Positions 1-5,722 of a DNA stretch of 6,357 nucleotides are shown piece by piece. Origin of the DNA: Actinobacteria bacterium UBA3086 (GTDB taxonomy: Bacteria > Actinomycetota > Coriobacteriia > Anaerosomatales > UBA3086). The number at the start of each line of letters is the position of its first letter. Positions within the stretch are counted from its first letter, which is position 1. Under the pieces are notes generated by a model. The model saw only the letters and a program-made list of their open reading frames with translations. It did not search any database and was not told the origin of the DNA. The position numbers and the translations under genes were made by a program. Location of the stretch: contig DFBG01000089.1 in NCBI GenBank assembly GCA_002367305.1, forward strand, positions 1 to 6,357, given 5' to 3'.

Positions 1-23
1 CGGGTTCTGATCGACGGATTCAT
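1..23 (-). CDS. Possible 5' end of a sensor histidine kinase (partial)
   Basis: An ATG at 23-21 reads leftwards off the window edge as MNPSIRTR; the last codon is cut after CG but is Arg whatever the third base. The pattern S-I-R-T-R just after the start is common in membrane histidine kinases, where it precedes the first membrane helix. The gene lies 53 nt downstream of a response regulator on the same strand, the usual place for its cognate kinase. A TAA sits three codons upstream in the same frame, so the gene cannot begin much earlier. There is no convincing Shine-Dalgarno; a 13-nt inverted repeat occupies the position where one would be expected. With only eight codons visible the identity is an inference from position and N-terminal style. 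Confidence 0.4.
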
Positions 24-24
24 G

Positions 25-37
25 AGCGGTTACCGCT
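25..37. repeat. Short inverted repeat before the putative kinase start
   Basis: AGCGGT (25-30), one central T, then ACCGCT (32-37): six-base perfect arms. It lies between the response regulator stop and the possible kinase ATG. Such a short palindrome could be a weak operator or chance. Confidence 0.3.
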
Positions 38-76
38 GAGATGCATGTCCGCGTACTCGCACATTCTCACTCGACC

Positions 77-787
77 TTACGCTTGGATGCGGTAGCCGTA
101 GCCACGCACGGTCTCGACGACGGACGGGTCCACGTCGGCGGCCGTCAGCTTGTCACGCAGACGCTTCACGTGCGTGTCAACCGTCTTGGTCTCCACGACG
201 TACTCCCAGCCCCACGCCTGTCGCAGCAGCTGTTCACGCGAGAGCACCTTGCCCGCGTGTCGCATGAGCGAGGCGAGCAACTCGAACTCTCGTGGCGTCA
301 GGTCGATCGCAGTCTCGCCGTTGAATGCGGTATGCGCCGCTTCATCGAGAGTGATGTCACCTATCTCGATGATGTCGCCGGTCGGTTCGTCGTGCGCTCC
401 GCCGGATCCTGCCGACGAGGAACGCCGCAGCAGCGCCTTGACGCGTGCCTGCAACTCGCGGATCCCGAACGGCTTGGCGAGATAGTCGTCGCCACCCAGT
501 TCGAGGCCGACGACCTTGTCGAGCTCGGTGTCGCGTGCGGAGAGAAAGAGCACTGGAACGTCGCTGCCTGACGCGCGGATGCGTCGGCAGACCTCATAGC
601 CGTCCATGCCCGGGAGCATGATATCGAGGACGATCAGATCGAAATCAGCTTCCAGTGAGAGCTCCAGTGCGGAGTCGCCTGCGGTGGCTGTTTCCACCTC
701 GTAGCCCTCCTTGCGGAGGTTGTACGAGACGAACTGAATGATGGAATCCTCATCGTCAACGACCAAGATGCGAGCGGGAGTGCTCAC
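77..787 (-). CDS. OmpR/PhoB-family two-component response regulator
   Basis: A 236-aa cytoplasmic transcription regulator that should be activated by phosphotransfer from a sensor kinase. Residues 5-122 form the receiver domain: acidic pair D11-D12, phosphoacceptor D55 in VLDIMLPG, switch Ser S83 in FLSA, and conserved K105 in the AKPF segment. A Ser/Gly-rich linker (about 123-135) leads to a winged-helix DNA-binding domain (about 137-236), with the TPREFELL segment, a recognition helix around KTVDTHVKRLRDKL, and the wing-end motif VRGYGYRI. The length is typical of PhoB, RegX3 and WalR relatives; sequence alone does not say which, and so not the signal or regulon. The start is the GTG at 787, because a perfect AGGAGGTG lies 7 nt upstream and the receiver fold begins right after it. 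An in-frame ATG at 826 would add 13 basic residues outside the domain and skip that ribosome site. It is divergent from coaX. Confidence 0.95.
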   Translation of the reverse strand: MSTPARILVVDDEDSIIQFVSYNLRKEGYEVETATAGDSALELSLEADFDLIVLDIMLPGMDGYEVCRRIRASGSDVPVLFLSARDTELDKVVGLELGGDDYLAKPFGIRELQARVKALLRRSSSAGSGGAHDEPTGDIIEIGDITLDEAAHTAFNGETAIDLTPREFELLASLMRHAGKVLSREQLLRQAWGWEYVVETKTVDTHVKRLRDKLTAADVDPSVVETVRGYGYRIQA

Positions 788-794
788 GGGCGGA

Positions 795-802
795 CACCTC
801 CT
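795..802 (-). promoter_or_regulatory. Ribosome binding site of the response regulator
   Basis: On the minus strand this reads AGGAGGTG, a full match to the anti-Shine-Dalgarno core, 7 nt before the GTG at 787. It decides the start against the upstream in-frame ATG at 826. Confidence 0.85.
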
Positions 803-812
803 CGGTAGGCGA

Positions 813-830
813 CGCGATGATACCATCGTG
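813..830. repeat. Inverted repeat in the divergent promoter region
   Basis: CGCGATG (813-819) and CATCGTG (824-830) flank ATAC; all seven positions pair, one as G-U. It lies midway in the 97-nt spacer between the divergent response regulator and coaX genes, where an operator would be expected. The remainder of the spacer holds the two ribosome sites; I could not find a convincing -35/-10 pair on either strand. Confidence 0.3.
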
Positions 831-873
831 AGTGAGGGGCATTATCCCAGCGTTACCATGCCGTTTAATCACC

Positions 874-880
874 AAGGAGG
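874..880 (+). promoter_or_regulatory. Ribosome binding site of coaX
   Basis: AAGGAGG followed by only four bases (CATC) before the GTG at 885. The spacing is tight, but no other in-frame start upstream has a usable site, and the family N-terminus begins at this GTG. Confidence 0.7.
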
Positions 881-884
881 CATC

Positions 885-1649
885 GTGATCCTCGCAGTTG
901 ATGTGGGTAACACCCATACCGTTCTCGGACTGTTCGAAGGCGACCGCCTGGGCGGGCACTGGCGCATCTCCACCGATGTCTCGCTGACCGCCGACGAACT
1001 GCGCGTCAAGATTGGCGGGCTGCTGCAACTCGAGGATTTGAGTTGGGGTGATGTCCGTGGCGTCATCGTGTCCTCGGTCGTGCCTCAGCTGACGTTCGCG
1101 TACGAGGCCATGGCTGCCGATTCGACCGGTGAGAAGCCGCGCATCGTCGGCCCGGGGCTCAAGACCGGCATGCGCATCCATTACGACAATCCGCACGAGG
1201 TGGGCGCGGACCGTATCGTCAACGGAATCGCCGCGTTCAAGTCCTATGGTGGCCCGGTCGTGGTCGTCGATTTCGGAACAGCCACTACGATCGATGTGGT
1301 TGCAGAGGATGGATCGTACCTGGGCGGCGCCATCGCTCCGGGTGTGGAAACGTCCGCGGAGGCGTTGTTCTCCCGCGCCGCGCGTCTCTCCGAGGTCGAT
1401 CTCGAAGCTCCTGATCGTGTCATCGGCACCAATACGCGTTCGTCGGTTCAGGCCGGCCTTCTCTTGGGTGAGGCGGCCATGGTCGACGGACTCGTGAGCC
1501 GCGTGCACGACGAGTTGGGCGTGAAGGCTACGGTCGTTGCCACAGGCGGACTCGCACGCCAGATGTCGGCGCTGTGTGAAACCATCGAGCATGTCGACCC
1601 CGATCTCACGTTGCGAGGGCTCATGCTCATCTGGGAACTCAACGAGTAA
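885..1649 (+). CDS. coaX: Type III pantothenate kinase
   Basis: A 254-aa cytoplasmic enzyme that phosphorylates pantothenate to 4'-phosphopantothenate, the first step of coenzyme A synthesis. The type III family belongs to the ASKHA (sugar kinase/Hsp70/actin) fold; known members need a monovalent cation and are not feedback-inhibited by CoA. Visible motifs are the N-terminal phosphate loop DVGNTHT (residues 6-12), the GADRIVN segment (107-113) whose D109 corresponds to the proposed catalytic base, the second phosphate motif VVVDFGTATTIDV (126-138), GGAIAPGV (147-154), and the late glycine motif VVATGGLA (217-224). The length matches the usual 250-260 aa. The start is GTG 885: MILAVDVGNT is a textbook family N-terminus. 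The in-frame ATG at 858 would add nine residues without a ribosome site, and an ATG at 738 would overlap the divergent regulator. The following gene starts 32 nt downstream, suggesting a shared transcript. Confidence 0.95.
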   Translation: MILAVDVGNTHTVLGLFEGDRLGGHWRISTDVSLTADELRVKIGGLLQLEDLSWGDVRGVIVSSVVPQLTFAYEAMAADSTGEKPRIVGPGLKTGMRIHYDNPHEVGADRIVNGIAAFKSYGGPVVVVDFGTATTIDVVAEDGSYLGGAIAPGVETSAEALFSRAARLSEVDLEAPDRVIGTNTRSSVQAGLLLGEAAMVDGLVSRVHDELGVKATVVATGGLARQMSALCETIEHVDPDLTLRGLMLIWELNE

Positions 1650-1681
1650 CCAACGGGAACAGGCCGAAAAGGAGCGACCGG

Positions 1682-2620
1682 ATGAGTGGTCGAGTCAAAG
1701 AGGTCGTGAGCGTCAGCATCGGGTCGTCCACGCGCGATCATGAGGTCGAACTCGAGCTCATGGGTCAGCGGATCCGCATTCGTCGAGAGGGAACCGACGG
1801 CGACATCGAGGCCGCCAAGGCGCGGTTCGAGGAACTCGACGGCACGGTTGATGCGTTCGGTCTGGGCGGCATCGATCTCCTTTTGCGTATTGATGCCCGT
1901 GAATACTTCTTCCGCGATGCGAAGCGCATGATTTCCGGCGTGGAAAAGACGCCTGTCGTGGATGGTACGGGGCTTAAACATGTCCTCGAGGCCAGGGCGG
2001 TGCATTGGATGTCTCAGGAGATGAACCTGGATCTCAGCGGGAAGCGAGCGCTTATGACCGCAGCCGTGGACCGTTACGGCATGGCCGAGGCGCTCTACCG
2101 CGCGGAGTGCGAGATGAGCTACGGTGATCTGCTCTTCGCGCTGGGCGTGCCTGTGCTCATCCATCGCTGGTCCACGCTACATGCGATGATCCGCTTGGTC
2201 GCTCCCATCGCGACCAAGCTCCCGTTCACCTGGCTCTACCCCACGGGCTCTGAGCAGGAGGCCCCCGCCACCGAGGAGAAGGCGGACCTCTATCACGCCA
2301 ATGACATCATCGCGGGCGACTATCTCTATGTCCGCAAGTTCATGCCCTCGCGAATGGATGGTGCGTGGGTGGTCTCCAATACCACGACCGCAGCGGATGT
2401 TGAGGACCTGCGCGCGAGAGGGGTCGAGTTGCTCGTCACCTCGACGCCTCGGCTCGAGGGACGCTCATTCGGCACCAATGCCATGGAGGCGGCCATGGTC
2501 GCCCTTGCAGGGGCGGATGGCGAACTCCCTCCCGAGGTCTACATGGCAATGGCGCAACAGATGGGCTTCGCCCCCGATGTCACCTGGCTTCAGGGAGCGG
2601 ATGTCGTCGCTGCGATCTGA
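1682..2620 (+). CDS. Conserved protein of unknown function, coaX neighbour
   Basis: A 312-aa protein with no signal peptide or clear membrane helix, so probably cytoplasmic. It begins at ATG 1682, 7 nt after AAAGGAG. The N-terminus runs as beta-rich pieces (VVSVSIGSS, then VELELMGQRIRIRREGTDGD), a helix, then the glycine-rich GLGGIDLLLRI at 60-70. The middle has a helix-rich part with YGDLLFALGVPV (147-158) and LPFTWLYPTG (180-189); the C-terminal part has TSTPRLEGRSFGTNAMEAAM-like sequence from 253. From memory, similar proteins in Deinococcus-Thermus and some Firmicutes carry the automatic label quinate 5-dehydrogenase. I see no classical GxGxxG Rossmann signature and no shikimate/quinate dehydrogenase motifs, so I do not adopt that function. 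It lies 32 nt behind coaX, which suggests co-expression but does not prove a role in CoA metabolism. Confidence 0.85.
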   Translation: MSGRVKEVVSVSIGSSTRDHEVELELMGQRIRIRREGTDGDIEAAKARFEELDGTVDAFGLGGIDLLLRIDAREYFFRDAKRMISGVEKTPVVDGTGLKHVLEARAVHWMSQEMNLDLSGKRALMTAAVDRYGMAEALYRAECEMSYGDLLFALGVPVLIHRWSTLHAMIRLVAPIATKLPFTWLYPTGSEQEAPATEEKADLYHANDIIAGDYLYVRKFMPSRMDGAWVVSNTTTAADVEDLRARGVELLVTSTPRLEGRSFGTNAMEAAMVALAGADGELPPEVYMAMAQQMGFAPDVTWLQGADVVAAI

Positions 2621-2624
2621 TTCA

Positions 2625-2666
2625 GCCGACGGGAATGCCTGTGAGGGTATTTCTGCAGGTATCGGC
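2625..2666 (+). terminator. Weak hairpin after the coaX unit
   Basis: ATGCCTG (2635-2641) pairs with CAGGTAT (2656-2662), with one G-U, and GCCG (2625-2628) pairs with CGGC (2663-2666), leaving a six-base bulge on the left side. It begins 4 nt after the stop of the 312-aa gene and is followed by a moderately T-rich stretch rather than a clean T-run. Its position suits a terminator, but the large loop and bulge make this tentative. Confidence 0.3.
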
Positions 2667-2711
2667 ATCATCTTTGCTTTGGACATTCATGGCTGGATAT
2701 ACGTTTCCGGA

Positions 2712-2741
2712 TTGTTGTGAATCGTGTTCGGATGGTAGTAT
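2712..2741 (+). promoter_or_regulatory. Weak sigma-70-like promoter candidate for the ccm operon
   Basis: TTGTTG (2712-2717), an 18-nt spacer and TAGTAT (2736-2741) match the consensus at 3 of 6 and 4 of 6 positions. A promoter is expected somewhere in this 250-nt gap because a new functional unit begins downstream. The match is weak and could be chance. Confidence 0.25.
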
Positions 2742-2785
2742 TCGGTTGTTCAGGTAAGCAGGTGTCGGGAGCACTGTGGCTTCTG

Positions 2786-2812
2786 GGTCACTTTCGCCTC
2801 AAAGGCGTGACC
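2786..2812 (+). repeat. Bulged hairpin in the ccmE leader
   Basis: GGTCA (2786-2790) pairs with TGACC (2808-2812), and CGCCT (2795-2799) pairs with AGGCG (2803-2807) around a CAA loop. Four bases (CTTT) bulge out on the 5' side only. The same sequence contains GGTCAC and GTGACC as perfect six-base arms. It ends 43 nt before the ribosome site of ccmE. It could be a leader RNA structure, an operator, or the terminator of the preceding unit, but there is no T-run after it. Confidence 0.4.
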
Positions 2813-2855
2813 GAATCACCGGCACAACATACAAAGGCATGGTTGCGTCCGTCGC

Positions 2856-2863
2856 AGGAAGTG
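2856..2863 (+). promoter_or_regulatory. Ribosome binding site of ccmE
   Basis: AGGAAGTG matches AGGAGGTG at 7 of 8 positions and sits 7 nt before the GTG at 2871, the same spacing as for the response regulator gene. Relative to the other in-frame GTG at 2865 it would be only 1 nt away, so 2871 is preferred. Confidence 0.75.
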
Positions 2864-2870
2864 GGTGCGC

Positions 2871-3545
2871 GTGAATAAGCGGGCAAGGGTACGACTCATT
2901 GGCGTTACCGCCATCATTCTTGTGGCGGTCGGCGCGATCATATTGGGCGCGGGATCCGGCGACGGGTCATATGCCCGATCTGTTTCAGAAGCATTGGACG
3001 ATCCGGAGCTTGTGGGCGAGCGTGTTCGCGTGACCGGTACCGTCATAGATGGCTCGTGGGATCAGGGCGTCAAACCCATGCTGTTCGACATTCGTGACGA
3101 GGGCGCATCCAGCGGTCCTGTCATAAACGTTGTCTACAGCGGCAGTCCTCCGGATACCTTTGGTGACGGCGCTACGGCCATCGTGACCGGCATTCTCTCC
3201 GGTGATGGATCTCTTGATGCCACCGACATGATCACCAAGTGTCCGACCAAGTACGCCGCAGCTGATGGCGCCATGACGGTTGAGGACGTGCTCTCATCGG
3301 GAGCGAACGTGATCGGCACGGAGATAACCATCACGGGACTCGTCGCATCCGATATCCAGCCCGCCGGCGGAGATTCGCGTTTCGCAATCGCTTCCACCAG
3401 TGCTGGTGAGAAGATCGGTATCGCATTCGACGGCAGTCTTCCTTCGGATATCGACGAGGGCGATGCGGTCGTGATCACGGGAGAGATGCGCGATGATGGC
3501 TTCTTCCACGCAATCGAGGTTGCGCTTTCCGATTCTGAGAAGTAA
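2871..3545 (+). CDS. ccmE: CcmE-type heme chaperone, CxxxY variant with a second OB-like unit
   Basis: A 224-aa membrane-anchored protein expected to face the outside of the cytoplasmic membrane and hand heme to CcmF in cytochrome c maturation. A basic N-terminus (NKRARVR) and one hydrophobic helix (about residues 9-28) form the anchor. The first OB-like unit (about 36-128) has VGERVRVTGTV, a central INVVYSG strand and AIVTGIL, and ends in MITKCPTKY, giving C124 and Y128. This is the CxxxY form of the heme-attachment motif, where E. coli CcmE has a heme-binding His followed by Tyr. A second, similar unit (about 136-220) has VIGTEITITGLV, IGIAFDG and AVVITGEM, but FHAIEVALSDSEK where the motif would be, with no Cys or Tyr. 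CcmE proteins usually run about 130-160 aa, so the extra unit explains the length. GTG 2871 is chosen over GTG 2865 by ribosome-site spacing. The family call rests on the motif, the anchor and the ccmF/ccmA neighbours; the role of the second unit is unknown. Confidence 0.85.
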   Translation: MNKRARVRLIGVTAIILVAVGAIILGAGSGDGSYARSVSEALDDPELVGERVRVTGTVIDGSWDQGVKPMLFDIRDEGASSGPVINVVYSGSPPDTFGDGATAIVTGILSGDGSLDATDMITKCPTKYAAADGAMTVEDVLSSGANVIGTEITITGLVASDIQPAGGDSRFAIASTSAGEKIGIAFDGSLPSDIDEGDAVVITGEMRDDGFFHAIEVALSDSEK

Positions 3546-3560
3546 CAGAAACTGACTGAC

Positions 3561-3585
3561 CGGGTCCCGTTAGATACGGGGCCCG
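3561..3585 (+). terminator. Strong hairpin between ccmE and ccmF
   Basis: CGGGTCCCGT (3561-3570) and ACGGGGCCCG (3576-3585) pair over ten positions, one as G-U, around the five-base loop TAGAT. The sequence after it, TTCTGCATT, has only a weak T content. It lies 15 nt after the ccmE stop and 37 nt before the ccmF start. It may be a partial terminator or an RNA processing/stability element that sets ccmE above ccmF; a complete stop is less likely given the operon layout. Confidence 0.55.
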
Positions 3586-3622
3586 TTCTGCATTCCGACA
3601 AGAGAGACTGGAGACATCACGT

Positions 3623-5716
3623 ATGGCCACAATCGGCAGTATGTTCATTGGAATCGGGGGCATCGCGGCCCTGGTCGCGGTCGTTTCTCTGTTCTGGGGT
3701 CGCTCCCTGGGCGAGAAGGACGGCGAGAGCCTGACCAATACCGGCTATCTCGCCACATTCGCGTCCTTCGGTGCGTTCACGGTATCCGTGTTCATCATGA
3801 TCGCCGCATTCTTCCGCGAGGACTTCTCGCTCATGTACGTGGCATCGAACCATTCGACCGATGTCTCGGGCCTCTCATGGCTGTACAAGATCTCGGGCAT
3901 CTGGGCCGGTCGTGAAGGCTCCCTTCTGTTCTGGGCGTGGCTGATCACGGTATTTGCGGCCTATGTCGCGTACCGACGCATCCAGAAGACCGACGACCTC
4001 TCCAACATGGGTCTCGCGGTCATGAACATCGTTCTCCTCTTCTTCACGGTGGCGCTTTTCGTGGAGACGAACGACCCCTTCAAGCTCTCGCCGGCTGGTT
4101 GGCTCGGCGCCAACGGTGAGCTTCTCATCGCCTCGGCGATGAACCCGCTGCTTCAGCACTGGGCGATGATCATCCATCCGCCCACCTTGTTCATCGGGTA
4201 TGCCGGTATGACGGTGCCCTTCGCATTCGCAATGGCTGCGCTGATAGTGGGCGACGGCTCCAAAGCGTGGATCAAGATCGTCGACCGCATCACCGTGTTT
4301 GCGTGGCTGCTGCTGGGTATCGGCATTGGTCTCGGCGCCATCTGGGCCTACGTCGTTCTTGGTTGGGGTGGCTACTGGGCATGGGATCCGGTGGAGAACG
4401 CCTCACTGCTTCCATGGCTGACCGGTGTCGGCCTGCTGCACAGTTTCACCGTCTATCGCCGGCGTGATGGCTTCAAGGGCTGGGCGATCATGATGGCCGC
4501 CATCAGCTTCTCGGTGGTCATCTTGGGTACCTTCATCACTCGTTCGGGTCTGGTTCAGTCGGTTCACGCCTTTGGCGAGGACATCTTCTCTGCCTGGCTC
4601 TTCGGAGCCATGATCGTGCTCCCCATCGTGTTCGCGATCTGGGGCCTCATGGCCAGGCGCGAGATGTTCTCCGGTAACGATGACTTTGAGTCGCTCACGA
4701 GCAAGGAGTCCTCGTACTACTTCAACAACGTGCTGATGCTCGTGGCCACGATCGTGGTCTCGTATCTCACTGTCTCTTCGGCGCTGCCGAGCTTCCTGCC
4801 TGGCGGCGGCAAGTCATTCGGCCCTGATACGTATGACGCCGTGGCGCATCCGGTCGGCATACTCTACGTGCTGATCATGGCGGTTTGCCCGCTCCTGTCA
4901 TGGGGCAAGACCGAGGGCGCCACGTTCTGGAAGCGCGCCAAATGGCCGTTCGTGGGCACCGGCGTGCTGGGTGCTGCGCTGCTCACGGTCTGGTACACGC
5001 AGCTGCTTCCCATCGCCCAGAAGGTCGGCTCGTCCAACTCGTTTGAGCCACTCAATGTTCAGAGCCTCTACGCGGTCGTCGGCCTACTCGTTGCCGCACT
5101 CGCGATATCGGTCTCCGTGTTCATGTTCACCGAGGGCGCACGCCGTAGGGCGATGGCCAAGGAGGAGTCCTTCGGGGCGGCTCTCTGGCACATCATCACG
5201 CATGCTCGCACGCAGTCCGGTGGCTACCTCACGCACCTGGGCATCGGCATTATCCTGATCGGCCTCATCGGCTCGTCGATGTACGTTGACGACATGGACT
5301 TCGCGATACCGCAGACCCCCGGTGCGAACTTCGAGGCTGCTGGCTATACCTTCACCTTCAACGGGATCAATGAAGTGAACATCCCCAACGGTGATGTGGA
5401 GAGCACGCTCGCGTTCGACGTGACCGATGGATCCAGACTGGTCCAGACTGTCACGCCCGGCCAGATCTTCTACTATCGCCAGCAGCAGACACGACTCAAT
5501 GTCGATGTGATCACCCAGCCGCTGCGTGATGTGTTCGTCGTCTACAACGGAATCGATGCCGCCGGCAACATTCAGATGAACGTCAAGATCAACCCGCTCA
5601 TCAGCTTCGCCTGGGCTGGGTTCGTGATCCTGATCATCGGCTCAGGCCTCGCCTCGTGGCCCAAGAAGCTGCCCGAGGCTCGTCCGGTTGCAGCCGTGAG
5701 CAAGAAGCGTCGGTAG
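3623..5716 (+). CDS. ccmF: Cytochrome c heme lyase CcmF
   Basis: A 697-aa polytopic membrane protein of the heme-handling superfamily, which takes heme from holo-CcmE and attaches it to the CXXCH cysteines of apocytochrome c. The WWD segment is plain at residues 248-265 (GWGGYWAWDPVENASLLPW region, with Y251 where many members have Trp). The four histidines known from E. coli CcmF have clear counterparts: H185 in IIHPPTL and H315 in SVHAFGED (periplasmic pair, heme edge), H273 in GLLHSF and H538 in LTHLGIG (membrane pair binding heme b). Many hydrophobic helices span residues 1-550; a soluble outside domain follows (about 551-655), then a last helix (about 658-678) and a basic tail ending SKKRR. 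The length is slightly above the E. coli protein (about 650 aa). The start ATG has GGAG 9 nt upstream. ccmE lies upstream across a hairpin; ccmA starts 6 nt after the stop. Confidence 0.97.
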   Translation: MATIGSMFIGIGGIAALVAVVSLFWGRSLGEKDGESLTNTGYLATFASFGAFTVSVFIMIAAFFREDFSLMYVASNHSTDVSGLSWLYKISGIWAGREGSLLFWAWLITVFAAYVAYRRIQKTDDLSNMGLAVMNIVLLFFTVALFVETNDPFKLSPAGWLGANGELLIASAMNPLLQHWAMIIHPPTLFIGYAGMTVPFAFAMAALIVGDGSKAWIKIVDRITVFAWLLLGIGIGLGAIWAYVVLGWGGYWAWDPVENASLLPWLTGVGLLHSFTVYRRRDGFKGWAIMMAAISFSVVILGTFITRSGLVQSVHAFGEDIFSAWLFGAMIVLPIVFAIWGLMARREMFSGNDDFESLTSKESSYYFNNVLMLVATIVVSYLTVSSALPSFLPGGGKSFGPDTYDAVAHPVGILYVLIMAVCPLLSWGKTEGATFWKRAKWPFVGTGVLGAALLTVWYTQLLPIAQKVGSSNSFEPLNVQSLYAVVGLLVAALAISVSVFMFTEGARRRAMAKEESFGAALWHIITHARTQSGGYLTHLGIGIILIGLIGSSMYVDDMDFAIPQTPGANFEAAGYTFTFNGINEVNIPNGDVESTLAFDVTDGSRLVQTVTPGQIFYYRQQQTRLNVDVITQPLRDVFVVYNGIDAAGNIQMNVKINPLISFAWAGFVILIIGSGLASWPKKLPEARPVAAVSKKRR

Positions 5717-5722
5717 ACATTC

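Noticed and set aside
41..571. Plus-strand open frame of 176 codons opposite the response regulator
   Set aside because: It is the antisense of a clearly recognised gene, has no recognisable domain, and reflects the long open frames typical of high-GC DNA.
788..826. Extended start of the response regulator at ATG 826
   Set aside because: The added residues are arginine-rich and outside the receiver fold, and the perfect AGGAGGTG site would then lie inside the gene.
864..869. TTTAAT as the -10 box of coaX
   Set aside because: Transcription would begin at about 876, inside the ribosome site, and no -35 element lies at the right distance.
738..884. Upstream-extended start of coaX (ATG at 738 or ATG at 858)
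   Set aside because: The 738 start overlaps the divergent regulator and adds 49 residues absent from the family; 858 has no ribosome site. GTG 885 gives the canonical N-terminus.
756..2164. Two long minus-strand open frames opposite coaX and the 312-aa gene
   Set aside because: They are His/Arg-rich shadows of real genes without plausible ribosome sites or domains.
2621..2870. Known riboswitch (c-di-GMP or cobalamin type) in the ccmE leader
   Set aside because: I compared the conserved core segments I know and found no convincing match.
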